Assembly: GCA_963575745.1 (NCBI GenBank) | Contig: CAUYUJ010008557.1 | Location: 433,636-497,635, forward strand | DNA: 64,000 nt | Reading direction: 5' to 3' | Source of the DNA: Prorocentrum cordatum | Lineage: Eukaryota > Sar > Dinophyceae > Prorocentrales > Prorocentraceae | Notes under the pieces: generated by a model | Databases searched by the model: none | Seen by the model: the letters and a program-made list of their open reading frames with translations, nothing else | Told to the model about the DNA's origin: nothing | Position numbers and translations under genes: made by a program | Shown: piece after piece, positions 1-9,091 of the stretch | Position numbering within the stretch: the stretch's first letter is position 1 | How the letters are laid out: every line of letters begins with the position of its first letter

Positions 1-1286
1 AACCACCTCGGCGCTGCTGCCGCTGCATGGCATCGGCGCCGCAGCGCGCCCTTATCTCCCCAAGGGCCGCCGCGGCAACCACGCCGGGGGTCCTCGCCCG
101 ACGGTGCCAGCGTCTGAGCGCAGCTTCCAGGGCCCGCGGGCCGGCGGCCGCGACCCCCGGTCCGTTCTAGGCGCGGCTGTGGCTCCCCCTGACGTTGCTG
201 CCCCACCCCGCCGCCGGCGGGCTTGGTGGAGACTGCCGCGCGCGCGTTGAAGGATGACTCGCCCCACGACGAGAAACGTCGAGAAACGCCCCGCGACTGC
301 AGATGCCCGCCTCGCCGCGCAGGACGAGAAGATCGACGCCAGCCATGCCGGTACGCAAGCCGCCAAGGCCATTATGCAGTCTGCCATGGGCGCCTTTCAG
401 GCCAAGCCCATGGAAGCCTTTACTTCGTTTCAGGCCGATGTGGGCTCGAGGCCCCCTGTCGGCGCCAGCGCGCTTCCCGCCCGGGCCCCCGCGGCCGGCC
501 CCCAGCGGCGGCCCGCGCTGGGTCACCGGCCGGCCGCGCTCGCACTTGGCCATCGCGGCGTGTCTCGCGCTCCTCCTGGACAGAGCAGGTGCGATTGACA
601 AACCTGCGGGGGGCCCGCTCCACGTCGCGCGGGGCGCGCCCGCGGCCTGACCCGCGGCCTGAATTTGCTACGCGGTTTTATGTGTATTAATTGCGTTTCT
701 GCCTTCTCTCGGCCGTCCTGGGGCGCCATCTGCCACGCCTTGCACGGCGGCCCAGACAGTTTTGATTAATTCGACACTGCCGCCGCCAATTCCGACGGCC
801 TCGATTCCGCCGCTGGGCAGTCCATGGTGGGCCGCGAACTGCGCCCCGCTGATCTCTTCGCGGTCAGTGGGGCCAGTTTGCAAGGCCCCGCCGTCGCCCG
901 CGAGCGCGCCCGGCGAGCTCGGACCGGCGAAAGCGCCGCGTTTGCCGCGCGAGGGAGTCAGCGCGCGCGGTGCAACGCGGGCCGCCGTGTCATTCTAAGC
1001 CTTGCTGGCGCGGTCGCCCCCCGGCCGCCTGCGTCCGACCGCGCGCCTTCTCGTGGCGCCAGCGCCGCCGCGAGTGGCCGCGCGGCCCCTGCCATATAGT
1101 TCGTGCAAGCCCCTACGTCACCGCCTTTGCGCAGCGTGTCTGGGCAGCCGGGGGCCCACGGAAACGTTGCTGTCTGCTGCTTTCGAAGCCGCTGCCGTTC
1201 CTTGTGGCCCAGCCCTCGCGGCCAGAAGTTCACGTCGATGCCGATTCCAGTTTTGCCTTCGCCCGCGCCCGCGCTCGAGGTTGGGT
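1..1286. other. GC-rich stretch without a supported gene
   Basis: Overlapping open frames occur on both strands, but they are rich in Arg, Ala, Pro and Gly and look like the by-product of very GC-rich DNA. None shows a recognisable domain or balanced composition. I see no RNA gene. A perfect hairpin follows immediately. Confidence 0.6.
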
Positions 1287-1352
1287 CGACGTCGCTGCCG
1301 CCGTCGGTCACCAGGCGGCGTGGCCTGGTGACCGACGGCGGCAGCGACGTCG
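1287..1352. repeat. Perfect 30-bp inverted repeat with 6-nt loop
   Basis: Positions 1287-1316 are the exact reverse complement of 1323-1352, leaving the loop GGCGTG at 1317-1322. Pairing stops at 1286/1353. The arm begins CGACGTCGCTGCC and is GC-rich. As RNA this would fold into a very stable hairpin. It lies about 140 bp upstream of the first coding-like segment. Confidence 0.95.
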
Positions 1353-1431
1353 TAACAATCGTGCCTTCAGGGATGCGCTCACACCGAAAAGCTTTAGCAC
1401 GACGCACGCCGCGATTGCCACTTGTGACTTT

Positions 1432-1447
1432 GCCGTTTTGGCTTAAA
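1432..1447 (+). promoter_or_regulatory. Candidate relic of the dinoflagellate spliced-leader sequence
   Basis: The 16 bases match the last 16 bases of the canonical dinoflagellate spliced leader (ending GCCATTTTGGCTCAAG) at 13 positions. They lie 47 bp upstream of the ATG at 1494. Genes that re-enter the genome from trans-spliced mRNA carry such relics. The match is short and imperfect, so chance is possible. Confidence 0.3.
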
Positions 1448-1493
1448 CATGCTTCCAAACTTTGTGAATTTTTTGTTTGCATTTTTGTGAGGT

Positions 1494-3127
1494 ATGGCCG
1501 ATCCTTGGGGCGAAGCGGCTGCCGAATGTGAGGTCGAGGCGGCTCCGAACGAGAATGGCGATAGGATATGGGATGATGATCTTGTGTGTGATGAGCCTAC
1601 CGCGGCGGATCGCCCCCCCGCGGGTGGCGGTGGCGAGGCTGCGGGCGCCGAATCGTCGGACCACCTAGCATCTGCCCCAGCCAGGAAGAGACCCATAATA
1701 ATGGAGCTGCAAATGGTGCTGGGCGAGCTCGGCGCCGAAGCTGACCGTCCACTATACTTGAAGAGAGGAGGGCTGCGCAACTGGAGAGGGCCCGTGCTGC
1801 CAGGAGAACGTCGGCATCCTCAGCACGAGCCGCTAGTGGGAGTAGCACGGCCATCGTTGATGCTTGCCCTAGGCGGGCTCCACGTCTTGCCAAAGCTCCC
1901 CGTGCCAGCGACCTTGTACTACAGGCAATCGATCAAGGCGTGACGAAGTCAAAGGGCGACCAATGGCCCCTCCAACCTTTTGTGCGCCAGTTCCAAGATG
2001 GACTTCAGAATGATAGAGCAGTAGACAATGAGATGCTGAAGTTGTCTCACCATGCTCTGGCTTCTGGTCAGGGCAGCGCTGGCTTCAGGGTCAGCACCAA
2101 GCTCGCTCTCGCCGATAGGTTGGGCATTTGCCGACATCGCACCGAGCCGAAGATATGCCAGCTGGCGACAGCGATAATTCACAATGATAGGAATGCACGG
2201 TACACGCTTGAGGCAGCAATTGCCACCGCGCCGTATGTGAAGCTCCTCTTGTACATCGACTACACAACGAACGACGAAACTCCTCTCAAAGTTGGGCTCG
2301 GCGACAAGGGTTCGAGTCAGCGTGTTCCAGGTGCGACACAAGGCCAAGCACCTGGGCAAGCATTAACAATTAGGTTGCCTACAATGCCTACTATAACCAA
2401 GAAGCAGAAGACGGTCTCAAATGTATTACAATCTCGTGATGAATACGGTATGTTAGTTGAAACGCAGCCTGGACAATTGTTGTCAGTCGTGGGCCGTCCA
2501 GCAACGTGGTTGCAGTGCCTTGGAAGGACTACGGCGGAGTGCCTTCACCAGTCGCATCGGGGGCGGAGTGGACGAACCAGCTTCTCGGGCACGTTTGAAA
2601 GCAAGACTAGAATGTCAACCTTAGACGGGGCGGGCGCGAACGAGAAGTACGAGACTGACCTGCTCAGGGAAGCGAACGGGGAGGGCACTGGAGGTTGGAT
2701 CAGGCTGGCCATGACACGCGGAGCCCACAAGATTGCGACTTGCCACAAAAAAACGTTCAGCTTCGTAGACCATCTTATACCTGGGCAAATCGCGCGGGCG
2801 AGGTCATTGACAGGCGGTGCCCAGTTTGCGGGATTCGGGCATCACGTAAAGCAAGTTGCAACATCTGTGATTATGTTTCGGCGAGGTGCCGCTACGGCAT
2901 CTGCCGTTAGATATCGCAAGCACCTGTTGAGGCTCTGCCCCAGTCGCGGCACGGACTTATTGTATAATAGATTGGCCTTGTGTATGTTACCGAACGGTGA
3001 TTGGAGGAAGACTCGTCACATCGAGGCGTTCGTGCCAGGCGGGGTGGTGTTCGACGAACGCACGTTGAGGGAGTCTGTGGCCGATGCTATTCGACGCTGC
3101 CTGTTCAATTCCAGATTTATTGTTTAG
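1494..3127 (+). pseudogene. Family A copy, N-terminal block
   Basis: The first ATG with coding-like sequence (start MADPWGEAA) is at 1494. That frame carries an acidic, Ala/Gly-rich N terminus and then a block containing MVLGELGAEAD. Near 1758 the coding frame changes: from 1745 to 3127 the second frame is open with an ERRAAQLERARAARR coiled-coil-like stretch, so one base appears lost. Further on are ETPLKV (about 2280), a D-G-A-G-A-N-E segment (Asp codon 2624-2626), a His/Cys-containing segment near 2720-2760, and a MLPNGDW motif near 2990. The block ends at a TAG (3125-3127), but the same frame continues with coding-like residues PRHRWTR directly after it, so this stop is probably a nonsense mutation. 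Confidence 0.5.
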
Positions 3128-3279
3128 CCCAGACATCGGTGGACACGGTGCGATAACGCATTCAGCGAATTCTGCCTCCTGGGGGGTTGCCGCGGCCTGG
3201 CTTCCGCATCGTGGCCGTCCTTCGCGTTCGAGGTTCGGCAGGTGCCTCGAGGTCCTCGCGCGGGGGGGGGGGGGGGCGC

Positions 3280-4367
3280 CCCGCCCGCCAGCCCCTGCCG
3301 CCCCTCCACCCGGCGTTCACGGACCTCTGCCCGTGCTAATGGATGGTGGCGGCGGCGGTGGTGCCGCTGACGGGGGCGTCGGTCGGGCGAGCATCGGGAA
3401 CCAGCGGGGTGAGCCAGGAGGTGGATCTCCAGAAGATGCCGCGCGCGAGGAGGCAGCTGAGATGCGGAAGAAAGCTGCAGCGTTCATTGGAGGGCGCCCT
3501 TCGGCACCATGTCTCATCGCGAGGCAAGTCATGGAACCTATAGTCTGCCTGATGGAAGCACACATGGTGATTGCAGGCGCCCAGCGGGACCCCCGCCAAG
3601 ATGCCAAATCAGCTGTGCGTATAAAGCAGTCGTCCAGTGGCGAGAGCAGGACTTATCCGATTGTCGAGGCCGCGAAGGGCAACATCGAGCAGACGTGTCA
3701 TGCCCAGTCCCAACTGTTGCTGACAGAGAAAATGTTGCGGCAAGACTTGATACCACTGGATAATCAAACCATCGAGTTGCGGAGTTTGGCATGCCGCCTT
3801 GTATCATCTTGTGGCATGTGGGTGTATGAATCTGTCACGAGCTTATTCAGCAGGTTTCCCTTAAAGCTGTTCAAGCTACTCGACGACCCTTTGAGTCTTG
3901 ACATGGGTACCATCCCGCATTGTATGCTGGATGCATGTTCATCAGCGTTCTACAACAAATTCAAAGATGAGCCAGGCGGTGGCGTCCGCAGCTCCAGGGC
4001 CCTTGCAGACCTTCGTCTTCATGCCCGCCCTTTGAAGCTCAACATCGCTCCCGTTGAAGCGACTCGCGCAGCGGTGCGCAGACGTCTTGGATCCAAGGGG
4101 ATCCAAACTCACCCAGAAGGTCTAGAAGAGCTGTCAGCGGAATTCACCCTGGACCGCACCCGCAGGTGCGGCTCGCCATTCCAGGTCCAGGTTCGGTGCG
4201 AAGGAGATGGGCTCGACCATGGGCATGATGGCGGTGATGGCTCAACTGGCGCACATCGGCCAAGGGGGGGCATGGCGATTATTCGTTCGGCGGGAGAGCA
4301 TGGAGAAGAAGTGGCTGCAGGGCCAGACGGAGCTTTCGAGGAGGTAACGTTGTCTGTCTCCAGCTGA
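3280..4367 (+). pseudogene. Family A copy, middle block
   Basis: After the G15 run the coding frame shifts. From about 3420 the translation has balanced composition: an Ala/Glu-rich start (EDAAREEAAEM), a block VMEPIVCLMEAHM near 3530, a basic and polar middle, and a segment PVEATRAAVRRR near 4050 that is a hallmark of this family as I remember it. A stop lies at 4365-4367. The frame is free of other stops for more than 1 kb, which is unusual outside genes here. The Glu of PVEATRAAVRRR would be a candidate third acidic residue if the protein has a DDE-type fold. No homology search was possible. Confidence 0.5.
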
Positions 4368-4502
4368 TATGGCAGACTTGCTGCGCGGAGGGGCGGGAGC
4401 GACCAGCGCTGCCAAGGACCCTGGTCACAGAGGGGGCAGCTTCGGCCCCAGGACCAGGGATGCGCGCAATAGGCCCTTGCTGTTGGTGATCCAGGGCTCG
4501 AC

Positions 4503-5237
4503 TTGGTGAAGGCGCTCCAGACAGCGAGGTTCAACAAACGAGCTGATGACATGCTCCTTGCGCCACCAGATGAAGAAGACGACAAAGTTATGAAGGAACG
4601 GGCTTCAGAAAATGCAGATCGGATTCGACATGATGCAATTACATCGTTCCCACACTTGGCCCATATTGCTCCTGCCATGGACGCTGTGCCGTGTGACTCC
4701 CAAGTTTTTCTTCGTGTTCTCCATGGCACTTCCCTCTCCAGCGACATCGGGGTCTGTATATCGGCCGCCAGGAGGACGAGCAGCGTGGCATCAGCATTGT
4801 ACAAGAGTTGGTACGACATGCACAAGCCGACCATGCACATCGACTGCCCAGCTATCCCAGACAACCTGACAGCCGCGCCCCCCATTCCTCCACGTTGGCA
4901 AGCGGGTATTTGCTAATGCGGGCCTAGGGGGCAGGCCACATCACGAGTTCGGAAAGCATTCTATGTCTCCCTGAGGTGCTTCACTAATAAGAACATGGCA
5001 GGACGGGCGAAGTTAGATGAGAGGAAGCTCGTGGCCAGACTGATCGCTCAGGACGCTGGCGGTGACGAGGCATCGCCGTGGGATGGAGCAGACGACGACC
5101 ACGCGAGACCCTCCGAGTTCTGGCTCCACGTGTCCGTGCACAGCTACAATCCCTACTGGCCTGGCTTCAGAATTCTGCGCTGCATCAGCGAGGTCAACAA
5201 CGGCGACGCCACCGAGATCCACCTCATGGCTCAGGGG
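4503..5237 (+). pseudogene. Family A copy, third block with an in-frame TAA
   Basis: One reading frame from 4503 to 5237 is coding-like throughout except for a single TAA at 4914-4916. Upstream of the stop the translation includes DDEEDDKV-type acidic residues and ends WQAGIC. Downstream, from the ATG at 4995 (start MAGRAKLDERK), the same frame continues with an FWLHVSVHSYNPYWPGF segment and CISEVNNGDATE. Preservation of the frame across the stop argues for a recent nonsense mutation, not an intergenic gap. The frame runs into a G-run at about 5235, where an intron or another frame change begins. Function unknown. Confidence 0.5.
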
Positions 5238-5599
5238 GGGGGGGTCAAAACCTATTCGGTACTTAGACCCCCTAGACAAACACTCCAGCACGCAAAACCA
5301 TTGAGCTTTGCGAACTCTTCCGGGCGCGCGCTGTTGTTTCACATGTTTCCAGGGCGTAGCGCTCTCGGTTGCCTGGGGCGCGGGCCCCCCCCCGCCAGGT
5401 CAGAGAAGTGGCATCATGCCACGTGGCTGTCGTTTAGGGCGTAAGCGTTTTCGCTTTGGGCCAGAGCCTCAGAGGGGAGAGCAATGCGAACGGCGCATGG
5501 GCGAGGTGGAGGGAGGAGAGGATAGGAGAGACGTGGAGGAGAGGGGAAGAGGAGGTATACGGGGGAAGGATAGGGGGAAGGAGTTTTTTTGTAACTGAC

Positions 5600-6004
5600 G
5601 CTCCTCCAAAGGCCACGGATACGCGACTGGTTGATTGGCACGCCTTCGCCGAGATTGATGCTGATCGGAAATTGCAAGTACATTGGTTTGACATGTTGGA
5701 CAATACGCGCGTGGTCCCATTTCGACCAGCTGATGTTACCGTTGTTGCATTCACGCATGCAGGGGGTGCTGATATGTTCTGGAATGGGAGAGGCAGCCAT
5801 CGGAAGAAGCATGGGTGTTCTGACCATGCCCTTGAGGACGGTGACGTGGACCCAGAGAGCGACCTTGGCCCGAGGAGAACCAGTCCAACGCCGAGAACGA
5901 TGGCGACTCGCAGGGGGACGAGGGCCAGGACATCTTCTGCGGCTCGGCGGCCGAGCCCGATACGGAGGACGAGGTGGCTTCGTGCAGCACGGATGTCTAC
6001 TTAA
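5600..6004 (+). pseudogene. Family A copy, fourth block (short exon-like ORF)
   Basis: After about 360 bp of purine-rich, probably intronic sequence, coding-like sequence resumes near 5600 and includes LVDWHAFAEIDADRKLQVHW and then LDNTRVVPFRPADVTVV. The composition is balanced up to about residue 90 and then becomes Arg/Ser/Pro-rich. The stop is at 6002-6004. The segment sits where other members of this family, as I recall them, carry an acidic tail domain. Exon borders are not certain: a T-tract with an AG occurs just upstream, but I cannot prove splicing. Confidence 0.35.
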
Positions 6005-6169
6005 TCCGATGTGCGTTGCTTCGTGCTCTCCCCAGTGTGGGGCGCGAGCCGCCCTCTCGCTGTAGAGCGCTGGGGTCAGGCGTGCAAGTGGGCAGTAGTC
6101 GGACATCCATGCGATCGCGATCCACAGGTGGACCCAGCGGGCGCTGTCGCTGCAGCCTCCGATCTCGAG

Positions 6170-6738
6170 GGTGACATGTTTGGCGACGTGGGCCTTGGCG
6201 ATGGCGTCGGCTCTGGAGGCGTGCATGATCAGCCTGATGACTGCGTTGCCTCGGGGCCTCTTGTGCCACCGCATCCTGCTCCTGAGCCAGAGGAACCGCC
6301 CGTGCCTCCGCCCCCTCCACCGCCTGCGCCAGCCCTTCCTGCCAGCGCGCCTCGGACGGAGCGCGCTGGAAGCGTTGCCATCTCGGTCGAGCGCGCGGCG
6401 GCCATTGGGGCCGCGCATTTCAGGGGCGGCGCGATATCGCATTATAGGAATGGCACCTTTGAAGCAACGTCCAAAGTTTGCCCAAAGTTGGCCTCTGGAA
6501 AGCATTGCAGGCTGAGTGGGGCAAGTTGGGCTGGTAAAGCAGGGCCGCAAGGGCGCCCAGTAGGCCTCCCCGCCGCCTGGACCAAGGCGGCCCAGAAATG
6601 CAAAGACGACGGGGTTCCACACAGGGGCCCGCTATTTCTGACATTCGGTCTAGGTAAACACGATCGCAGCGTAGCTCGCCGTGAGATTCGGGCCGTCTGG
6701 GGCGACAGACTGGAGAGGCGCGAGCGCGCCCAGAGAGA
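6170..6738 (+). pseudogene. Family A copy, C-terminal block
   Basis: The open frame begins further upstream, but it becomes coding-like near 6170 with an acidic EGDMFGDVGLGDG stretch, a proline run (PPPPPPPAPALPA), and then GGAISHYRNGTFEATSK, CPKLASGKHC and GRPVGLPAAW. The Cys/His pattern near 6470-6510 (CPKLASGKHC) resembles the small Cys-rich C-terminal module that I associate with this family, and a comparable module ends family B at 44.1-44.37 kb. The frame then runs into a 26-G tract at 6740-6765, so the true C terminus is lost or unresolved. Confidence 0.4.
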
Positions 6739-6739
6739 T

Positions 6740-7112
6740 GGGGGGGGGGGGGGGGGGGGGGGGGGCCTGAGCCTGAACGCGCACCTTACGGGGAAAACTC
6801 TTGGACCATGGGGGGGGGGGGGGGGGGGGGGCAGGGGGGGGGAGGGGGAGGGCGAACAGGAGGAGAGGGGGGGCGGAAACTTGAAGGGGGATGGATGGGG
6901 AGGGCCCGCGGGGCGGGGGAGGGGGCGGGAGGGGGAAGGAGGGGGATGGGGGAGGGGGGGGGGAGGGTGAGGATGAGCAGGAGGGGGAGGAGGAGGGGGA
7001 GGGGGGGGGGGAGGAGGAGGGGGATGAGGAGGAGGAGGAGGAGGAGGAGGAGGAGGAGGAGGAGGAAGCGCAGGAGGAGAAGGGGGGGCAGCAGCTGATG
7101 GAGGGCGGCTGA
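6740..7112. repeat. G homopolymers and GGA/GGGA low-complexity tract
   Basis: Runs of 26 G (6740-6765) and 22 G (6810-6831) are followed by GGGA- and GGA-rich sequence to about 7110. The poly-Gly/poly-Glu and poly-Ser frames across it are artefacts of composition. The tract is G-quadruplex prone. Confidence 0.9.
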
Positions 7113-7249
7113 GTGGGCCGAGAGGGCGGGCGCAGCGGCCAGAGACTCAGGGCGGCGTTCCGCTTCGCGGACCTGGCGCACGAGAGCTCTCTGGGACCGC
7201 TCTGCATCGCCGTGGTCTCCGCTCGAGTGCCCCCTGAGGCTTTCGGCTC

Positions 7250-7740
7250 GGGCCTCGCCGTCCAGCGAGAGCTCCCTGGGCCCCTCGCCCACCCGCGCAC
7301 TCCCCCCAGAGAGCCCCCAGAGAGCTTCCAGAGCGCTTTCAGAGAGCCTCGGGCACTCGAGGAGTGCTCTTGGGAGTGGCCCAGGGCTTGTCGAAGTGCC
7401 CCCCCCGGGGCTCTTCGCGAGAGCCCTGGGACCTCGAGGAGTGCCCCTTGGGGCTCTTCGCGAGGGCCCCCCCCCTCCCAGAGAGCCACCAGAGTGCCCC
7501 CAGAGAGCCCCCGGAGGGCCCCACCCCTCCCCGGAGGGCCCCCAGAGAGCCCCCGAGAGCACCAGGGATCCCCCAGAGAGCACCCAGAGAGCCCACAGAG
7601 AGCCCCCAGAGAGCTCCCAGAGAGCCCCTCAGAGAGCCCCCAGAGAGCCTCCAGAGAGCTTCCAGAGAGCCCCCAGAGATCCCCCAGAGAGCCCCCAGAG
7701 AGCCTCCAGAGGGGCTCCAGAGAGCTCCTCCTGGCACTGA
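7250..7740. repeat. Minisatellite with ~12-bp CCCAGAGAGCCC-like unit
   Basis: Degenerate tandem copies of CCAGAGAGCCCC run most regularly from about 7545 to 7735. The 5' part (7320-7500) has two copies of a longer segment containing GGGGCTCTTCGCGAG, itself a small hairpin. The unit length is near a multiple of 3, which keeps several frames open (PESPQRAPRE-type repeats), but I see no sign that it is translated. Confidence 0.8.
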
Positions 7741-8115
7741 GGGGTGCCTCCCGCTTCCCCTCCTCCTGCCCTTGCTGCTGATGCCGCTGCTCCTCCTCAT
7801 CCTCCTCAGCCTCCTCCTCCTACTCCTCCTCCTCCCCCTGCTCCCAGGGGGCGTGACGAGGCTGACCAGATGGCGCGGCTGCAAGCGCGTCGGGATCTGT
7901 GCTCTGCGACACCGCCTGGCGTTCAAGACATCGCGCGTCATGTTGTTATTGCCTCGGCGGCCTCATGCCTTTGGTCGCCGTTATCTCATCGTCTGTTTGC
8001 CATGTCCTTTTGTTGCACCTGAGTGCGTTCTAACCTGCGGGGCAGCAGAAGGGTTTCTGGCCGACTTCAGATGGGGCTCTGGCGGTTGAGTGGCCACTCG
8101 TAGCCTCTGTCGCGC
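7741..8115. other. No gene recognised; pyrimidine-rich CCT tract
   Basis: A CTC/CCT tract at about 7750-7850 is followed by 250 bp of mixed sequence with short open frames lacking recognisable motifs. Confidence 0.5.
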
Positions 8116-8170
8116 TTCGGTCCGCCCTCGGAGCCCCCGATCATGCCAGAGCATCTGAGGGCGGACCGAA
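8116..8170. repeat. 14-bp perfect inverted repeat (hairpin)
   Basis: TTCGGTCCGCCCTC at 8116-8129 is the exact reverse complement of 8157-8170. Three more pairs (one G-T wobble) extend the stem inward, leaving a loop of about 21 nt. No gene or terminator role can be assigned. Confidence 0.9.
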
Positions 8171-9091
8171 ACGTAACAGTGACTACTCGGTTAAGAAAAA
8201 ACAGTCAATACGTCCAAGACTGGGCTGGGCGATACACACCGCACCAACAGCAGCGGCATGCCGCCCATATAGATGCAGTAAACAACGCCAATGCCGTGGC
8301 CGACGGGGGGGGGGGGGGACACGTGATCCAGACAGGGTGCGCAGACGGAAACACGCGCCAGCGACTCATTAGCAGGAGCAGCAAGAGTTGGGGAAGCGAA
8401 GCCCATGGCCAATGAGCTCGGGGAATCTACCATTTCAGGATAGGGGGAACGGCGTCTTTCACCACCTCCTTCCCCCCGCACCCCTCTCACCAACACTTAC
8501 TCTCAGCCTTTGCATGGCCCAGGCCGCGCGGGAGCTCGCATTGCGCATTGCCCGCGCAGACTCCGACAGGCCCATGCGTGTCCACGCGATGGCCTCCAAG
8601 GGAGAGAAGCGATGCCGCTCTGGAAGTCATTCTTCTGGCCCCCGTGCCCGCGCCGCCAGGGTGGGTAATTCGAAGAAGCGCAGTCGCCAGGCTGTGCAAC
8701 ATACTCAAGATGGAGACAGTTGCTGCGTTCACTTCGCTCGCAGGGGCTCCGGTCAGGAGTGCAAAACCAAGTCGACATGGGCATGTCCATGTCCCCCCCC
8801 CATCCTCTATGGTTTCGTCTGTGTCCTCGGGGGGTCAATCTAGCGACGGCGGGCCCTCTTGGGCCTGCCTTAGGGCCCTCTAAGAGGGGGGGGGGGGGGG
8901 GAGGGGGGGGCATGTGGCATGGTTTGCCATGTCTCCCCCGTCCTCGCGCACGCCTCGTGGGGCCCTCTTTGGGCCCGTTTGGCGCCTTAACAGTTTCCTG
9001 GGACCTGTGGAGTTCATGTAGCTTGCGGGGCAGCTCTGTGGGGGGAATGGGGCGCTGCCTATTGTGAGTGTTTGTAGTGCGCCGAGAGGTT
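8171..9091. other. Upstream region of the 9.1-kb gene, with G-runs and possible exon scraps
   Basis: G-runs lie at 8305-8318 and 8886-8901. Two pyrimidine tracts ending in CAG (near 8500 and 8750) look like splice acceptors, and the intervening open frames could hold short exons, but none is convincing. The stretch 8850-9000 has several GGGCCCTCTTGGGCC-like words, related to the repeats at 42.0 and 54.5 kb. A TTTGTAG just before the next gene could be a trans- or cis-splice acceptor. Confidence 0.4.

Larger units (their letters stand above)
1494..6738 (+). pseudogene. Broken copy of a large dinoflagellate-type multicopy protein (family A)
   Basis: Five coding-like blocks follow each other on the + strand and together resemble one large protein that I recall as extremely common in dinoflagellate gene sets; no biochemical function is known to me. 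The blocks are 1494-3127, about 3280-4367, 4503-5237, about 5600-6004 and about 6170-6738. The chain is interrupted by a frame change near 1758, an in-frame TAG at 3125-3127, a 15-G run at 3262-3276 where the frame changes, an in-frame TAA at 4914-4916, and a G-run near 5235. Some breaks could be introns, but the two in-frame stops sit inside otherwise continuous coding sequence, so I call it a pseudogene. The conserved Asp and His-rich blocks recall a DDE-type transposase fold, which is inference only. Confidence 0.55.
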
